From Falsiroseomonas frigidaquae (GTDB lineage: Bacteria; Pseudomonadota; Alphaproteobacteria; Acetobacterales; Acetobacteraceae): a stretch of DNA of 64,000 nucleotides. The translations under genes were made by a program, and so were the position numbers. Shown here piece by piece: positions 52,550-61,222 of the stretch. The notes under the pieces are model-generated. The model did no database searches. It was not told the DNA's origin and was given only the letters and a program-made list of their open reading frames with translations. The stretch is taken from positions 1 through 64,000 of the forward strand of contig NZ_JAAVTX010000010.1 of assembly GCF_012163145.1 (NCBI RefSeq), given 5' to 3'. The stretch's first letter is position 1; the number at the start of each line of letters is the position of its first letter.

Positions 52550-52699
52550 GGCGGCCGGCCTGCCGGCCCGGATTCGGGTGCCGGAGGTGGAAGCGTCGGG
52601 CGGCACCACGAGGTTTCGCGGTGCCGGTCCCTGACCTGCCTGCCGCTCTTCCAGCGCTGCGCTCACCCTGCCCTCTTCACCGCCGTTGCCCTGCTCGCC

Positions 52700-53365
52700 T
52701 CACCGCCGCGGCGTGGGGGCGACGACGGGTGCCACATCAGTACCCTCCGGCAGGTCAAGATGCCGCCGGATGGCGCCGACCAGTTCCGGGCTGTCCCACT
52801 CGGCGGGGCCGATCTTCCGGGCAACCTCCCGCCCGTCTCGATCAATGAGCAGCGTCGTCGGAATACCAACCGCATTGAGCGCACGCGACGCCGCGCCAGT
52901 TGGATCCACATAGATGTTCAGGGAGCGGAGGCCGATTTCCTTGTAGAATGCCTCGACGGCTGGTGGGCCGCCGCGATCGATGGATAGCGCCACCACCTCG
53001 AATCCATCACCGCCGAGCGCGGCCTGTAGCCGGTCCAGCGCGGGCATTTCCACCCGGCACGGGACGCACCAGGTCGCCCAGATGTTCAGCACGACTGCGC
53101 GGCCGCGGAAGTCCTCAAGGGTCAAAGTTCGTCCCTCGGCGGTGACGAAACGCAGGTCCGGCACCGGTCGCGGCGAGTCGAGCGGCACGAGCGTGAGGCG
53201 GTTCGCCAGGGTACCGGAGGTTGGGACCGCGGACTGTTCCGGCAGTCGCGTCGTCGTAGGGATCATGACGAAGGCCAGTACCAGCACGGCCGTGACGGTC
53301 CCCGCCACAGCTATCCCAAGCGCGAGCCGGCGCGCGCTGGTGCTGCCGCTGCGTGTGTGGATCAC
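52700..53365 (-). CDS. TlpA-like thiol:disulfide oxidoreductase, copy 2
   Basis: 221 residues: N-terminal membrane anchor ([21 protein letters not shown]), then a periplasmic thioredoxin fold with WCVPC (C100, C103) and [12 protein letters not shown]. Strongly similar to the copy at 30213 in the catalytic domain ([19 protein letters not shown]), but the N-terminal linkers differ. Overlaps the ccmG stop by 4 bp, so it shares a ccdA-ccmG-tlpA operon that lies upstream of copA. Confidence 0.9.
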   Translation of the reverse strand: MIHTRSGSTSARRLALGIAVAGTVTAVLVLAFVMIPTTTRLPEQSAVPTSGTLANRLTLVPLDSPRPVPDLRFVTAEGRTLTLEDFRGRAVVLNIWATWCVPCRVEMPALDRLQAALGGDGFEVVALSIDRGGPPAVEAFYKEIGLRSLNIYVDPTGAASRALNAVGIPTTLLIDRDGREVARKIGPAEWDSPELVGAIRRHLDLPEGTDVAPVVAPTPRR

Positions 53366-54018
53366 GACTCCATGCCCTCTCGACGGAGGCGCTCGACCAA
53401 GGACAGAATCGTGTCCTCCAACACCTGTGGCGTCACCGCACCGATGTGCTTGAAGGCGATCAGGCTATCGGCGCCAACGACGTAGGTTTCGGGCACGCCG
53501 TACACGCCCCAATCAAGTGCAACCCGACCGTTCCGGTCCGCGCCCGTGCGGGTGTACGGGTCGCCCATCGCGTCCAGCCAGCCAGCCGCGTCGTCGGGCG
53601 CATTCTTGTAATTCGGCCCATGCACTGGCACGACGCCCCGCCGCGCGAGCCCCATCAAGTGCGGATGCTCCTCGCGGCAAGCGACACACCAGGAGCCGAA
53701 GACGTTGACCAGTGACACTTTTCCGCGCAGATCGGTGTCCGACAAGCCAAGGCGCCGTCCCTGGACAGGCGGCAGGTCAAATCTGGGTACAGTCTTGCCG
53801 ATGAGGGGCGAGGGAACCAACCTCACATCGCGTCCAAGACTTACTGCGAAGCTTGCGGCGAGCCCGCCAAACACCGCAAGGGGCGCGAACAGGATGGCGC
53901 GCCGATGCCAGTAGCCCGGCCGTCGCCCAGCATCGGCGGGCGCACGGTGCGTGGCGCCGACCGGCGCATCGTTCGGCATGATGCCAATGTCAGAGCTCGT
54001 ATTGCGGGAGGCTGTCAT
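53362..54018 (-). CDS. ccmG: CcmG/DsbE-like periplasmic thioredoxin
   Basis: 218 residues with a membrane anchor at 41-60 and a thioredoxin-like domain. The active site is WCVAC (C111, C114) in [17 protein letters not shown], with [11 protein letters not shown] carrying the cis-Pro and the CcmG acidic-loop features ([14 protein letters not shown]). CcmG keeps apocytochrome c haem-binding cysteines reduced. Electrons would come from CcdA encoded 24 bp upstream. No other ccm genes are nearby, so it may instead serve the cytochrome c or SCO protein encoded downstream on this strand. Confidence 0.9.
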   Translation of the reverse strand: MTASRNTSSDIGIMPNDAPVGATHRAPADAGRRPGYWHRRAILFAPLAVFGGLAASFAVSLGRDVRLVPSPLIGKTVPRFDLPPVQGRRLGLSDTDLRGKVSLVNVFGSWCVACREEHPHLMGLARRGVVPVHGPNYKNAPDDAAGWLDAMGDPYTRTGADRNGRVALDWGVYGVPETYVVGADSLIAFKHIGAVTPQVLEDTILSLVERLRREGMES

Positions 54019-54042
54019 GCTGGAGTGCTCCTCTCCTGCCGT

Positions 54043-54777
54043 TCAACCAATCAATGCCAGGGCGGGGAAGGTGCGCAGCATCCAGGCCCCGAACCGGGTC
54101 AAGTCGCCAGTGATCATCGCCATGCCCATCGCCACCATCCCCGCGCCAGCTATCCGTTGCAGCCAGAGGCCAAAGCGTGCGGTGCGCCTGACGCGGGCGA
54201 GCAGCGCGGGCAGGTATAGCGCGGCGAGCAGGAAGGGCACGCCGAGCCCGGCGGCGTAGGCCGCGAGCAGGGCCACGCCGTCCGCCGCGCCGCGGGCCGC
54301 CGCCGCGGCCGCAAGCACCGCCGCCAGCACCGGACCGATGCAGGGCGTCCAGCCAAAGCCGAAGGCGACCCCCACCAGCACCGCCTGGGCGGGCGTACCG
54401 CCTTCGAGCGCAGGGCGGAAGCGGAGGTCGCGCAGCAGCGGCACGGGAAGGCGCAGAAGGCCCATTTGCATCAGGCCAAGGATTGCCACCAGGATTCCGC
54501 CGACGACCGCGGCCTCGGTACTCCAACGTCGCAGCAGGCCGGAGAGGCCGGTGGCACCGGCGCCAAGCGCCACGAAGACCGCCCCGAAGCCGAGCACGAA
54601 GAACAGGCCGAGGCGGAAGGTCCGGCCGCGCCGCGCCTGCGCTCCGGCGAGGTCGGTGCCAGCGACCCAAGCCAGGTAGCCCGGTACCAACGGCAGCACG
54701 CACGGCGAAAGGAAGGAGACGAGCCCCGCCCCAAAGGCCAGCGTCAGGCCAAGCGGGGAGAGGTCGATGTTCAGCAT
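54043..54777 (-). CDS. ccdA: CcdA-type thiol-electron transporter, copy 2
   Basis: 244 residues, six helices. Redox motifs LSPCVLPLVPGYLAW and TPCIGPVLAAVL carry the two transmembrane cysteines. Divergent from the 9488 copy outside the motifs. First gene of the ccdA-ccmG-tlpA operon, so it feeds electrons from cytoplasmic thioredoxin to both thioredoxin-like partners. Confidence 0.92.
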   Translation of the reverse strand: MLNIDLSPLGLTLAFGAGLVSFLSPCVLPLVPGYLAWVAGTDLAGAQARRGRTFRLGLFFVLGFGAVFVALGAGATGLSGLLRRWSTEAAVVGGILVAILGLMQMGLLRLPVPLLRDLRFRPALEGGTPAQAVLVGVAFGFGWTPCIGPVLAAVLAAAAAARGAADGVALLAAYAAGLGVPFLLAALYLPALLARVRRTARFGLWLQRIAGAGMVAMGMAMITGDLTRFGAWMLRTFPALALIG

Positions 54778-54908
54778 GCGCAGCGCCGGCCTTCAGTGAT
54801 CGCGGGTGCGTGACTCCGCCGACGGCCTCCATTGCGGCCGTCGCCTTGAAGGGCGTGCGCCGCGGCTTCACCTGGGCCGTAGACAGCGACACCAGACGCG
54901 AGGTACCG

Positions 54909-55208
54909 ATGAGCACCAGCACAAGCGATGACACCCGGACCCGCCGGACTTTCCTTTCGGTCGAGGGCATGACCTGCGGCAGCTGCGTGCGCACCGTCGA
55001 GCGCGCGCTCGCCGGCGCCCCCGGCGTCGAGCGGGCCGTCGTGGATCTCGCGCGCAGCTACGCCGTGATTGAGGGCTCCGCGCACCCCGAGGAACTCGCC
55101 GCGGCCGTCGAGGCCGCCGGCTACACCGCCCGGATCCTGCCGGAGGGCGAGGCCGAATGGCCCGACCTGCCGGCGAACGAGCGCCGCCGCGGCGGCTGCT
55201 GCGGTTGA
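54909..55208 (+). CDS. Single-domain HMA metallochaperone-like protein
   Basis: 99 residues. An HMA domain with VEGMTCGSCVRTVERAL and the usual GYTARI end, then a charged tail finishing GGCCG. No signal peptide, so a cytosolic CopZ-like Cu(I) carrier or a regulatory HMA protein. The terminal vicinal Cys pair is unusual for CopZ and could be a second metal site. ATG 54909 lies upstream-divergent to the ccdA gene. Confidence 0.8.
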   Translation: MSTSTSDDTRTRRTFLSVEGMTCGSCVRTVERALAGAPGVERAVVDLARSYAVIEGSAHPEELAAAVEAAGYTARILPEGEAEWPDLPANERRRGGCCG

Positions 55209-55285
55209 ATTGCTTCCGGCGGCGCCCTGGGCGATCGGGTGCGCCGCTGTGGCCAATGCGCATCGCCGCGGCCATCCGGTGGCGG

Positions 55286-56017
55286 TCATAGCAGGCTCCG
55301 CAGCCGCTCCCAGAGGCCCTGCGGCGGAACCGGCCGAGGCAATGGTGGGGCTTGGGCGTCGCCGTCCTCGTCGTGGGTCAGCGCGTTCAGGTACAGGACG
55401 AGGTTCGTCGGGTTGAAGTCGAGCCCGTGGAATTTCGCCCTGAGCCGGCCCTCGCGGTCGATCACCTGCGTGACGACGGCGTGCATCTGCTGGCCGCCCC
55501 CCGTCGGCACGAAGACGAGGCCGAAGGCCTGGGCCAGCCTGACGGTTTCCTGCGGTCGTTCCGGCCCGCTCGTCAGGAAGGTCCAGTTGGCGGGTTTGAG
55601 GCCGTGCGTCTCGCCGAAGCCTCGCATCACCTCAGGCGTGTCGTGCTCCGGGTCGGTGGTGATGGTGACGAAGCGCACCTGCTCGCGCATGGGGGTGAGG
55701 TTCACCATCTCTTGGATGCGCGCGATCAGGTCCGCGTGCAGCGGGCAGGCGTCCGGGCAGCTTGCGTAGATGAAGTGGAGCACCACCACCTTGCCGCGCA
55801 GGTCGGCGAGGCCGACCGGCCGCCCTTCGGCGTCCTGCAGCGCGAAGTCCGGCGCGGGGCGCGCCTCGAAGGGCTGGAAGAACTGCTCGCGGTCGTGCAG
55901 CCGGCCTTCGACCTCCTTCATCGAGTGGGCCCCGGCCGGCCGCGGCGGCAGGGCCAGGACGGCGGCGGCCGGAAGCGCCGCGCCCAAGGCGAGGAGGACC
56001 GCGCGCCGCCGCCTCAC
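55286..56017 (-). CDS. SCO1/SenC-family copper chaperone
   Basis: 243 residues: signal or anchor peptide (VLLALGAALPAAAVLALP), then a thioredoxin-like SCO domain with C87-x3-C91 (FIYASCPDACPLH), the distal His in GQQMHAVVTQV and TITTDPEHDTPEVM. SCO proteins insert Cu into CuA of cytochrome oxidase or act as periplasmic thiol reductases. Last gene of the MCO operon; overlaps the small membrane protein gene by 4 bp. Confidence 0.92.
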   Translation of the reverse strand: MRRRRAVLLALGAALPAAAVLALPPRPAGAHSMKEVEGRLHDREQFFQPFEARPAPDFALQDAEGRPVGLADLRGKVVVLHFIYASCPDACPLHADLIARIQEMVNLTPMREQVRFVTITTDPEHDTPEVMRGFGETHGLKPANWTFLTSGPERPQETVRLAQAFGLVFVPTGGGQQMHAVVTQVIDREGRLRAKFHGLDFNPTNLVLYLNALTHDEDGDAQAPPLPRPVPPQGLWERLRSLL

Positions 56018-56352
56018 GCCACGCCCCGTTCCCGGCGGTGGATAGGCGCCGCCGCGGTAGCCGCCGCGTCCGCGGTCGCGTTGGCGGTCCCGCCGCCCGC
56101 CCCCTTACGCATCATGCAGAGGCCGAGGCCGCACATCACGAGGCAGGGCAGCACGCTCAGCAGAAGCGGGGCAAGGCCGGCAGCTACCAGCCAGCCCCAG
56201 CCGCCGAATGCCGCCGCGCCGCCCAGGGCCACGACCGCCACGGCGGCGAGCAGGATCTTGCGGTTGGCGAACCACCGCCTGGAGGACGAAGCGGCGCCGC
56301 AGCAGCCCGCGGACGAGGAAGGGGAAGGAGTGTTGGTCGCTGTTGTCTGCAT
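56014..56352 (-). CDS. Small membrane protein with VLPCLVMCGLGLC motif, copy 2
   Basis: 112 residues. An N-terminal segment with vicinal Cys (SAGCCGAAS), then two helices (ILLAAVAVVALGGAAAFGGW, GLAPLLLSVLPCLVMCGLGLCMM). Same fold plan and C-x3-C-x4-C as the protein at 38838. The tail is Ala-rich. Sits between cytochrome c and SCO genes, supporting a role in copper transfer in the membrane; function not established. Confidence 0.75.
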   Translation of the reverse strand: MQTTATNTPSPSSSAGCCGAASSSRRWFANRKILLAAVAVVALGGAAAFGGWGWLVAAGLAPLLLSVLPCLVMCGLGLCMMRKGAGGGTANATADAAATAAAPIHRRERGVA

Positions 56353-56395
56353 GGTCGATCTCCTTGGTAGGGGCAGGGGTGGACGTCGGGTGGTG

Positions 56396-56863
56396 TCAGG
56401 AGCGACCGGCAGCCGTGCCGAGGCGCTCCTCGCGCCGGCGACGTATGTCGGGCGGCCAGGTGCTCTTGATGAAGGCGATGACGGCTGCGATCTCGGCCTC
56501 CGTCAGCACGCCCTCGAAGGCGGGCATGTCGCTCTCGTAGCCGGGCAGGATCCCGGTCAGGCTCTTCCGCGTAAGCTCCATCAGCTGCGCGTCCGGGTGG
56601 TGCCAGGTGTGCCCGGTGGCGTCGTGGGGCGGGGCGGGCAGGCGCCCGTTGGGCCGGCGCGCCTGCCAGTTCGGCTGCCCCTCGAGGTTCGCGCCGTGGC
56701 AGGACGCGCAGCTCTCGGCGTAAACGCGCCGGCCAAGCGCTACCTGTGCAGGGTCGCCCGCGTCGGCAATGGCCGGTGCCGACGGTCCAAGCCAGCCGAA
56801 CCCGAGCGCCGCCGCTCCGAGAGCGCCGGCGGCGCCGAACGCGAGCGCGCGGCCCTTGGTCAT
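56396..56863 (-). CDS. Class I cytochrome c, membrane-anchored or exported
   Basis: 155 residues. N-terminal signal or anchor helix, then CASCH haem site (C52, C55, H56) in VYAESCASCHGANLEG and an axial Met in GYESDMPAFEGVLTEAEIAAVIAFIKSTWP. Typical of electron-carrier domains that accept electrons from periplasmic oxidases. The ATG overlaps the stop of the upstream microprotein gene (ATGA). Probably redox partner of the multicopper oxidase; inferred. Confidence 0.88.
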   Translation of the reverse strand: MTKGRALAFGAAGALGAAALGFGWLGPSAPAIADAGDPAQVALGRRVYAESCASCHGANLEGQPNWQARRPNGRLPAPPHDATGHTWHHPDAQLMELTRKSLTGILPGYESDMPAFEGVLTEAEIAAVIAFIKSTWPPDIRRRREERLGTAAGRS

Positions 56864-57003
56864 CCACCCCGCCGCCCGAACACATACTTGGCCAGAGCGG
56901 CGACCGCGAGGACGAGCAGGGCGAGGAGCAGGAGCCCAACCAGCCCCATGCCCCACATCATCGCCGTTCCCATCGTTCCGCTGCCCATCATGCCGCACAT
57001 CAT
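56860..57003 (-). CDS. Met-rich single-helix microprotein
   Basis: 47 residues, MMCGMMGSGTMGTAMMWGMG followed by one membrane helix (LVGLLLLALLVLAVAALAKYVF) and GRRGG. Its stop overlaps the cytochrome c start by 4 bp and a GGGAGA site precedes it. Nine methionines and one Cys crowd the N-terminus, the pattern of a copper-binding membrane peptide facing the periplasm. No family is recognised. Real gene status rests on coupling and on the coherent helix. Confidence 0.65.
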   Translation of the reverse strand: MMCGMMGSGTMGTAMMWGMGLVGLLLLALLVLAVAALAKYVFGRRGG

Positions 57004-57048
57004 CGATGTCTCCCGCTGTGGAACGGCCGCGCCCGGCCCTCGGCAGCC

Positions 57049-57534
57049 CTACTCGACCGCATAGACCGCGGGCTCCGCCGCCGAATCCCGTTGGATCGTG
57101 TAGATCGTGAAGGGCGCGGCCTTCGGGCCGCCCATGCCCGGGGAGCCCATCGGCATGCCGGGTAGCGAGATGCCGCGGATGTCCGGGCGCTCGGCGAGCA
57201 GGCGGTTCACGGGGCCGATGGGCACATGGCCCACGACGGTGTACCCATCCACCATCGTGATGTGGCAGCCTTCGAGCGCCGGCGGTACCTGCTGCTGTCG
57301 GCTGATCAGCGCGAGGTCGTGGCTGGGCACGACCCGTACCACGTAGCCGTTCTCGCGCAGGTAGGCTGCGTAGCCCTCGCAGCAGTCGCACTGCGGGTTC
57401 TTGTAAAGCGTGGCCTCGCGCGACGCGGCCGGGGGCTGAGCGGCGGCAGCGCGGACGGGCCGGGTCAGCGGGACGACGGCGGCGGTGGCGGCCAGGACGG
57501 CGCGGAAGGTGGCGCGGCGGGTGGTGGGCATCAT
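57049..57534 (-). CDS. DUF411 metal-binding protein, copy 1
   Basis: 161 residues: signal peptide (TAT-like RRATFRAVLAATAAV), then NPQCDCCEGYAAYLRENGY (C49, C51, C52), LISRQQQVPPALEGCHITMVDGYTVVGHVPI and a Met/Gly/Pro tail (LPGMPMGSPGMGGP). DUF411 proteins have a thioredoxin-like fold and bind Cu; common in copper operons. Follows the MCO gene by 27 bp. A second copy is at 62326. Confidence 0.85.
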   Translation of the reverse strand: MMPTTRRATFRAVLAATAAVVPLTRPVRAAAAQPPAASREATLYKNPQCDCCEGYAAYLRENGYVVRVVPSHDLALISRQQQVPPALEGCHITMVDGYTVVGHVPIGPVNRLLAERPDIRGISLPGMPMGSPGMGGPKAAPFTIYTIQRDSAAEPAVYAVE

Positions 57535-57561
57535 TCGCTGGTTCTCCTCTCTGGGTTTCGG

Positions 57562-59034
57562 TCAGGCCACACGGACCAGGCCCATCATCCCCGCGGCTTG
57601 GTGCTCGAGGACGTGGCAGTGGAACATCCAGTCGCCGGGATTATCGGCGACGAAGGCGATCTCTGCGCTTTCGCGCCGCGGGATCAGGACGGTGTCCTGC
57701 CACTCGCGGTGGCGGGTCGGGACGCCGTTGCGGGCGATCACCCGGAAAGAGTGCCCGTGCAGGTGCATCGGGTGCGGCCAGGCCGTCTCGTTGCGGATCG
57801 CCAGCACGTAGGAGGCGTCGCGGCGCAGCACCGCCAGCGGCTCGTGCACATGGACACCGGGCGCCGCCGCAGTCCCGTTGACCGTCCAGGTCAGGCCCCG
57901 GCGCATCATCTCGCGCACGTCCAGCCAGTGCCCGTCCACGAGCGCGCCCTCGAGGGGATTCATCATCCCGCCGCCGAGCACCACCGCATGTCGCTCGGCC
58001 CGCGCGAGGTCCGGCTCGGGGACCGGGTTGGCGGGCAGGCCGGGGATCGGCGCCGTGGGCGGACGATGGCGCAGCGGCTCCGCACCGTAGGCGATTTCGA
58101 GCAGCCTGTACTCAAGCTTGGCGTAGTAGGTGTCGAGCACGCGGGCACGCGCGCCCGGCTGGCCGGTCATGTCGAGCACCAGGTCCACGCGCATCCCTGG
58201 CCCGACCACGACGCGCCCGTCCTCGGGCACGTGCGGCGCGACCGGCTGGCCGTCGAGAGCAACGACCACAGGCTCGTGCCCTTCAAAGACCAGGCCGAAG
58301 ATGCGCGCATTGGCGGCGTTGATCAGCCGCAGCCGCAGTCGCTCGCCGGACCGCACCGCGAAGCCCCCATGCGGGACGCGGCCGTTCACCGTGACGGTGT
58401 TGCCGATGCGGCCGGTCATCCCGGCCTCCATGGCGTTGCCGAAGCCGCCCGCAATCTGTGCGTCCTCCAGCAGACGCCAGTCGTCGAGCACCCAGGTGGC
58501 GTCGCGGTCGATCGTGGGTGGCGGCTCGGGCTCTTCGACGACAAGCGGGCCGTAGAGGCCCCGCGCCACCTGCTCGAAGCTCCGGACGTGGGGATGGTAC
58601 CAGTAGGTACCGGCGTCCGTGGCATCGAACTCGTAGGCGAAGCTCTCTCCCGGTGCGATCGGGGGCTGGGTCAGGTGCGGCACGCCGTCCATCGCGTTCG
58701 GCACCCGGAGCCCGTGCCAGTGGATCGTAGTCTCTTCCGACAGACGGTTCTCCAGCACCACACGCAGCCGCTCGCCCTGGCGGACCCGGATTTCAGGGCC
58801 CGGGACCCGGCCGTCGTAACCCCAGACTGCGGTTTCGGGCCCGAAGTGAGGCGGGCCAGCAAGGGCCGCGCGCCCGGGGCGCGCGATGAGCCGGATGGTG
58901 CTGCCGCCTGAGACGGCGCTATCAGCGGCCCGGGCGACGGCGGGCACCGGGCGGAGGCCAGTCGCCGAGAAAGCGGCCGCGCCACCTAGCATGAGGAACC
59001 TGCGGCCGAGTATCGGCAGGCGGGAAATAGGCAT
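57562..59034 (-). CDS. Multicopper oxidase (CopA/CueO-like)
   Basis: 490 residues. A TAT signal (GRRFLMLGGAAAF) exports the folded enzyme. The four copper-binding blocks are HWHG (TTIHWHGLRVP), WYHPH (TYWYHPHVRS), HPMHLHGHSF and HCHVLEHQAAGMMG with the type-1 Cys and axial Met. It oxidises Cu(I) to Cu(II) or phenols in the periplasm. ATG 59034 gives the TAT start; an upstream extension lacks it. First large gene of the copper oxidase operon. Confidence 0.93.
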   Translation of the reverse strand: MPISRLPILGRRFLMLGGAAAFSATGLRPVPAVARAADSAVSGGSTIRLIARPGRAALAGPPHFGPETAVWGYDGRVPGPEIRVRQGERLRVVLENRLSEETTIHWHGLRVPNAMDGVPHLTQPPIAPGESFAYEFDATDAGTYWYHPHVRSFEQVARGLYGPLVVEEPEPPPTIDRDATWVLDDWRLLEDAQIAGGFGNAMEAGMTGRIGNTVTVNGRVPHGGFAVRSGERLRLRLINAANARIFGLVFEGHEPVVVALDGQPVAPHVPEDGRVVVGPGMRVDLVLDMTGQPGARARVLDTYYAKLEYRLLEIAYGAEPLRHRPPTAPIPGLPANPVPEPDLARAERHAVVLGGGMMNPLEGALVDGHWLDVREMMRRGLTWTVNGTAAAPGVHVHEPLAVLRRDASYVLAIRNETAWPHPMHLHGHSFRVIARNGVPTRHREWQDTVLIPRRESAEIAFVADNPGDWMFHCHVLEHQAAGMMGLVRVA

Positions 59035-59135
59035 GGTGATATGACGTCCTTCCGCGAGTGCGGATAGCCAGCCGCACGCACGAGCGGGCGGACAGGCGGC
59101 AGTGGAGGTCCGGCGCCGACACGCGGCGCGGTTCC

Positions 59136-59477
59136 TTAGCTCAGGACGATGACTCTGGGAGGATGAAGGTCGGGCGAACCAGTCAGCCCGGCCAGGGCGA
59201 GCACAGCTGGGATGGGCTCGGCCAGAGGTGGAACGAGGAACACCAAATGCGGGCCGGCGGGCGGCGCCACCGGAGGCACGGCACAAAGTGCCGCGCAGGA
59301 AGCTATGGCGGAGCCGGAGCCGTCGTCGCAGCCGTCGCAGCCAGGCATCTGCGTATCAGTGGATGGAGCCGCCGCCATGGCAAGATCCATGGCCGTCGCG
59401 CTGGCAACGTGCAGCACCGTCCCGGCCGCGAAAGCCAGAATCAGAGCAAGCAATATTGTGCGCAGAAAACCATGCAT
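59136..59477 (-). CDS. Small exported Cys-rich protein, copper-cluster type C
   Basis: 113 residues: signal peptide (FLRTILLALILAFAAGTVLHVASA), Met cluster, then CDGCDD and C-x3-C (ASCAALCAV), ending with a Pro-rich tail (SPDLHPPRVIVLS). Same architecture as the proteins at 37544 and 38290. ATG 59477 lies seven bases after the -10 box, so a leaderless mRNA is likely. It precedes the MCO operon on the same strand. Confidence 0.65.
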   Translation of the reverse strand: MHGFLRTILLALILAFAAGTVLHVASATAMDLAMAAAPSTDTQMPGCDGCDDGSGSAIASCAALCAVPPVAPPAGPHLVFLVPPLAEPIPAVLALAGLTGSPDLHPPRVIVLS

Positions 59478-59949
59478 CGACTTTAGATAGTGCGGCGTTG
59501 GCGCCGCGTCGACCCCGAGTGCGAATTCCACGCGATTGTGGGCGATGATCCCACGATGCGCCGCCACAGTGACCACCTTTCGCAGCATCTGCTGCAGGAC
59601 CGCGAGATCGTCGGGCGGCGTGTCGAGTTCGCTTCGGAGGCGCTGCACCCGGCGCCCGCCGACGCACTGCGGGAATGGCCGGTGTCAAGCGGAAGAACGT
59701 CTCCGGCGTGGACGACGATGACCCGGCGCTGCTCAAGCCGCTGGGAGCAACGTAGGGCAGCTTGTGCCGGTGAACTGTTGGCGCACCGCCTCCGACGGTG
59801 GCCAGTTGCTAAATTGGCCCAGGCTGTTGCCCGGCCTCGCTAACTTGCATCAGGGCAGAGATGCGTCGGAGCGGCAGTAGAATTTCCTTGCGTGATGAGC
59901 CGCGATTAAAGAACCGGGGAAGGAGGGGTGGCATACGGCAGGGCGCGGC
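59478..59949. other. 472-bp stretch left of the IS3 element
   Basis: It holds the promoter of small gene C at 59484-59512. A weak minus-strand piece (LDTPPDDLAVLQQMLRKVV, about 59560-59630) recalls the start of IS66 transposases but cannot be confirmed. No part of the missing 5' end of mntH is present here, so the IS insertion was followed by deletion or rearrangement. Confidence 0.4.
59484..59512 (-). promoter_or_regulatory. Promoter of small Cys-rich gene C, probably leaderless
   Basis: Reading leftward: weak -35 TCGACG (59512-59507), 17-base spacer containing the dyad GGCGCCAACGCC, -10 TATCTA (59489-59484). The ATG at 59477 starts seven bases after the -10, where transcription should begin. 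The arrangement parallels that of gene A. Confidence 0.45.
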
Positions 59950-59978
59950 TGACCTGCCCCTGACCGGGGATCCACGAG

Positions 59979-60890
59979 CTATGAGAGACTTGGCCCGTGT
60001 TCTGGCCTGGCCGGCTGGCCCTGCCGGAGCGGAGCGTAGTCGGGGCCAGCCGGCCAGGGCAACACCGCTTCCGGCGCCGGCGGCCGATAGCCCAGCGCGC
60101 TGTGCGGCCTGACCGTGTTGTAGTGGCGCCGCCAGCGCTCGATCAGCACCTCAGCTTCCCGCAGCGAATAGAAGATCTCTCGGTCCAGCAGCTCGTCCCG
60201 CAGCTTGCCGTTGAAGCTCTCGTTGTAGCCGTTCTCCCAGGGGCTGCCGGGCTCGATGAACAGCGTCGTCACCCCGACCCGGCCGAGCCAGCTGCACACC
60301 ACCTTCGCCACGAACTCCGGCCCGTTGTCGGAGCGGATGTGCCCAGGCGGCCCACGTTCGACAAACAGATCCGTCAGCACCTGCAGCACGTCGTCCGACG
60401 TCAGCCGCCGCGCCACCACGATCGCCAGGCACTCCCGCGTGTATTCGTCGATCACCGTCAGCATGCGAAAGCGCCGCCCGTCATGCGTCCGGTCCTGCAC
60501 GAAGTCATACGCCCAGACATGCCCCGGCCAGCACGGCCGCAGCCGAACGCAGGAGCCGTCGTTCAGCCACAGTCGGCCCCGCTTCGGCTGCCGCCGCGGC
60601 ACCTTCAGCCCCTCGCGCCGCCAGATGCGCTCCACGCGCTTGGCGTTTACACGCCAGCCCTCGGCCCGCAGCAGCGCCGTGATCCGGCGATAGCCGTAGC
60701 GGCCGTACTTCGCCGCAAGCGACACCACCGCATCGGTCAGTGCAGTCTCATCGGCCGACACCGCCCGCACCTTGCGCTGCGTCGATCGCGGCTGGCCCAG
60801 CGTGCGGCAGGCGCGGCGCTCGGAAACCCCGAGCACCGACTGCACATGCCGCACCCCGACCCGGCGGCGCTCGGGGCCTAGAAGTTTCCC
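59979..60890 (-). CDS. IS3 transposase OrfB (DDE catalytic part)
   Basis: Read as a fusion with OrfA through a -1 frameshift. OrfB has [21 protein letters not shown], the HTH_21-like block, and the rve/DDE core: first Asp in [15 protein letters not shown], second in [12 protein letters not shown], Glu in [22 protein letters not shown], then the [17 protein letters not shown] end. It encodes the catalytic integrase-like domain needed for transposition. The C-terminal tail is short and Arg/Pro-rich. Confidence 0.88.
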   Translation of the reverse strand, partial: GKLLGPERRRVGVRHVQSVLGVSERRACRTLGQPRSTQRKVRAVSADETALTDAVVSLAAKYGRYGYRRITALLRAEGWRVNAKRVERIWRREGLKVPRRQPKRGRLWLNDGSCVRLRPCWPGHVWAYDFVQDRTHDGRRFRMLTVIDEYTRECLAIVVARRLTSDDVLQVLTDLFVERGPPGHIRSDNGPEFVAKVVCSWLGRVGVTTLFIEPGSPWENGYNESFNGKLRDELLDREIFYSLREAEVLIERWRRHYNTVRPHSALGYRPPAPEAVLPWPAGPDYAPLRQGQPARPEHGPSLS

Positions 60891-61159
60891 TCCGCGGCTT
60901 CTTTCAGAATCTGCTTGTCGAGCGTCAGCTCCGCCACCGCCCGCTTCAGCCGCGCATTCTCGCGCTCGAGCTCCTTCAGCCGACGCGCCTGGTCCACCTT
61001 CAGCCCGCCGTACTCTGATCGCCACCGATAGAAGCTCGCCTCCGAGACCGCGAGCCGGCGGCAGATCTCCCCCACCGTCTGGCCCTGCGCCAACTCCACC
61101 TCAGCCTGCCGCAGCAGCGCGATGATCTGCTCCGCCGTACGACGCTTCCTCGGCATCAC
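60878..61159 (-). CDS. IS3 transposase OrfA (DNA-binding part)
   Basis: 93 residues: [22 protein letters not shown], helix-turn-helix [23 protein letters not shown], then a leucine-zipper region ([22 protein letters not shown]). Just before its stop, the codons GAG GGA AAC contain the slippery heptamer G-GGA-AAC (60890-60884). A -1 slip there enters the OrfB frame, which is the normal IS3 mechanism for making the OrfAB transposase. Confidence 0.9.
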   Translation of the reverse strand: MMPRKRRTAEQIIALLRQAEVELAQGQTVGEICRRLAVSEASFYRWRSEYGGLKVDQARRLKELERENARLKRAVAELTLDKQILKEAAEGNF

Positions 61160-61222
61160 TGCCTCCTTCCAAGGAAGCCAACTCTCTCATCACAGCTGGA
61201 TCCCAGGCAGGGGGGAAGGTCA

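Larger units (their letters stand above)
59950..61222 (-). mobile_element. Complete IS3-family insertion sequence
   Basis: About 1273 bp bounded by imperfect inverted repeats. The left end starts TGACCTGCCCC (59950) and the right end, read inward on the other strand, starts TGACCTTCCCC (61222). Both continue with GGATCCA, GCT, TGAGAGA and TTGGC in register. The element has the TG...CA termini of IS3 elements. Two overlapping genes lie on the minus strand. Flanking three-base duplications are not seen (GGC left, CCC right), suggesting later rearrangement. It abuts a 5'-truncated mntH. Confidence 0.85.

Noticed and set aside
59560-59650. Minus-strand LDTPPDDLAVLQQMLRKVV as an IS66 transposase start
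   Set aside because: Only one short motif matches from memory; no adjoining IS66 sequence is visible.
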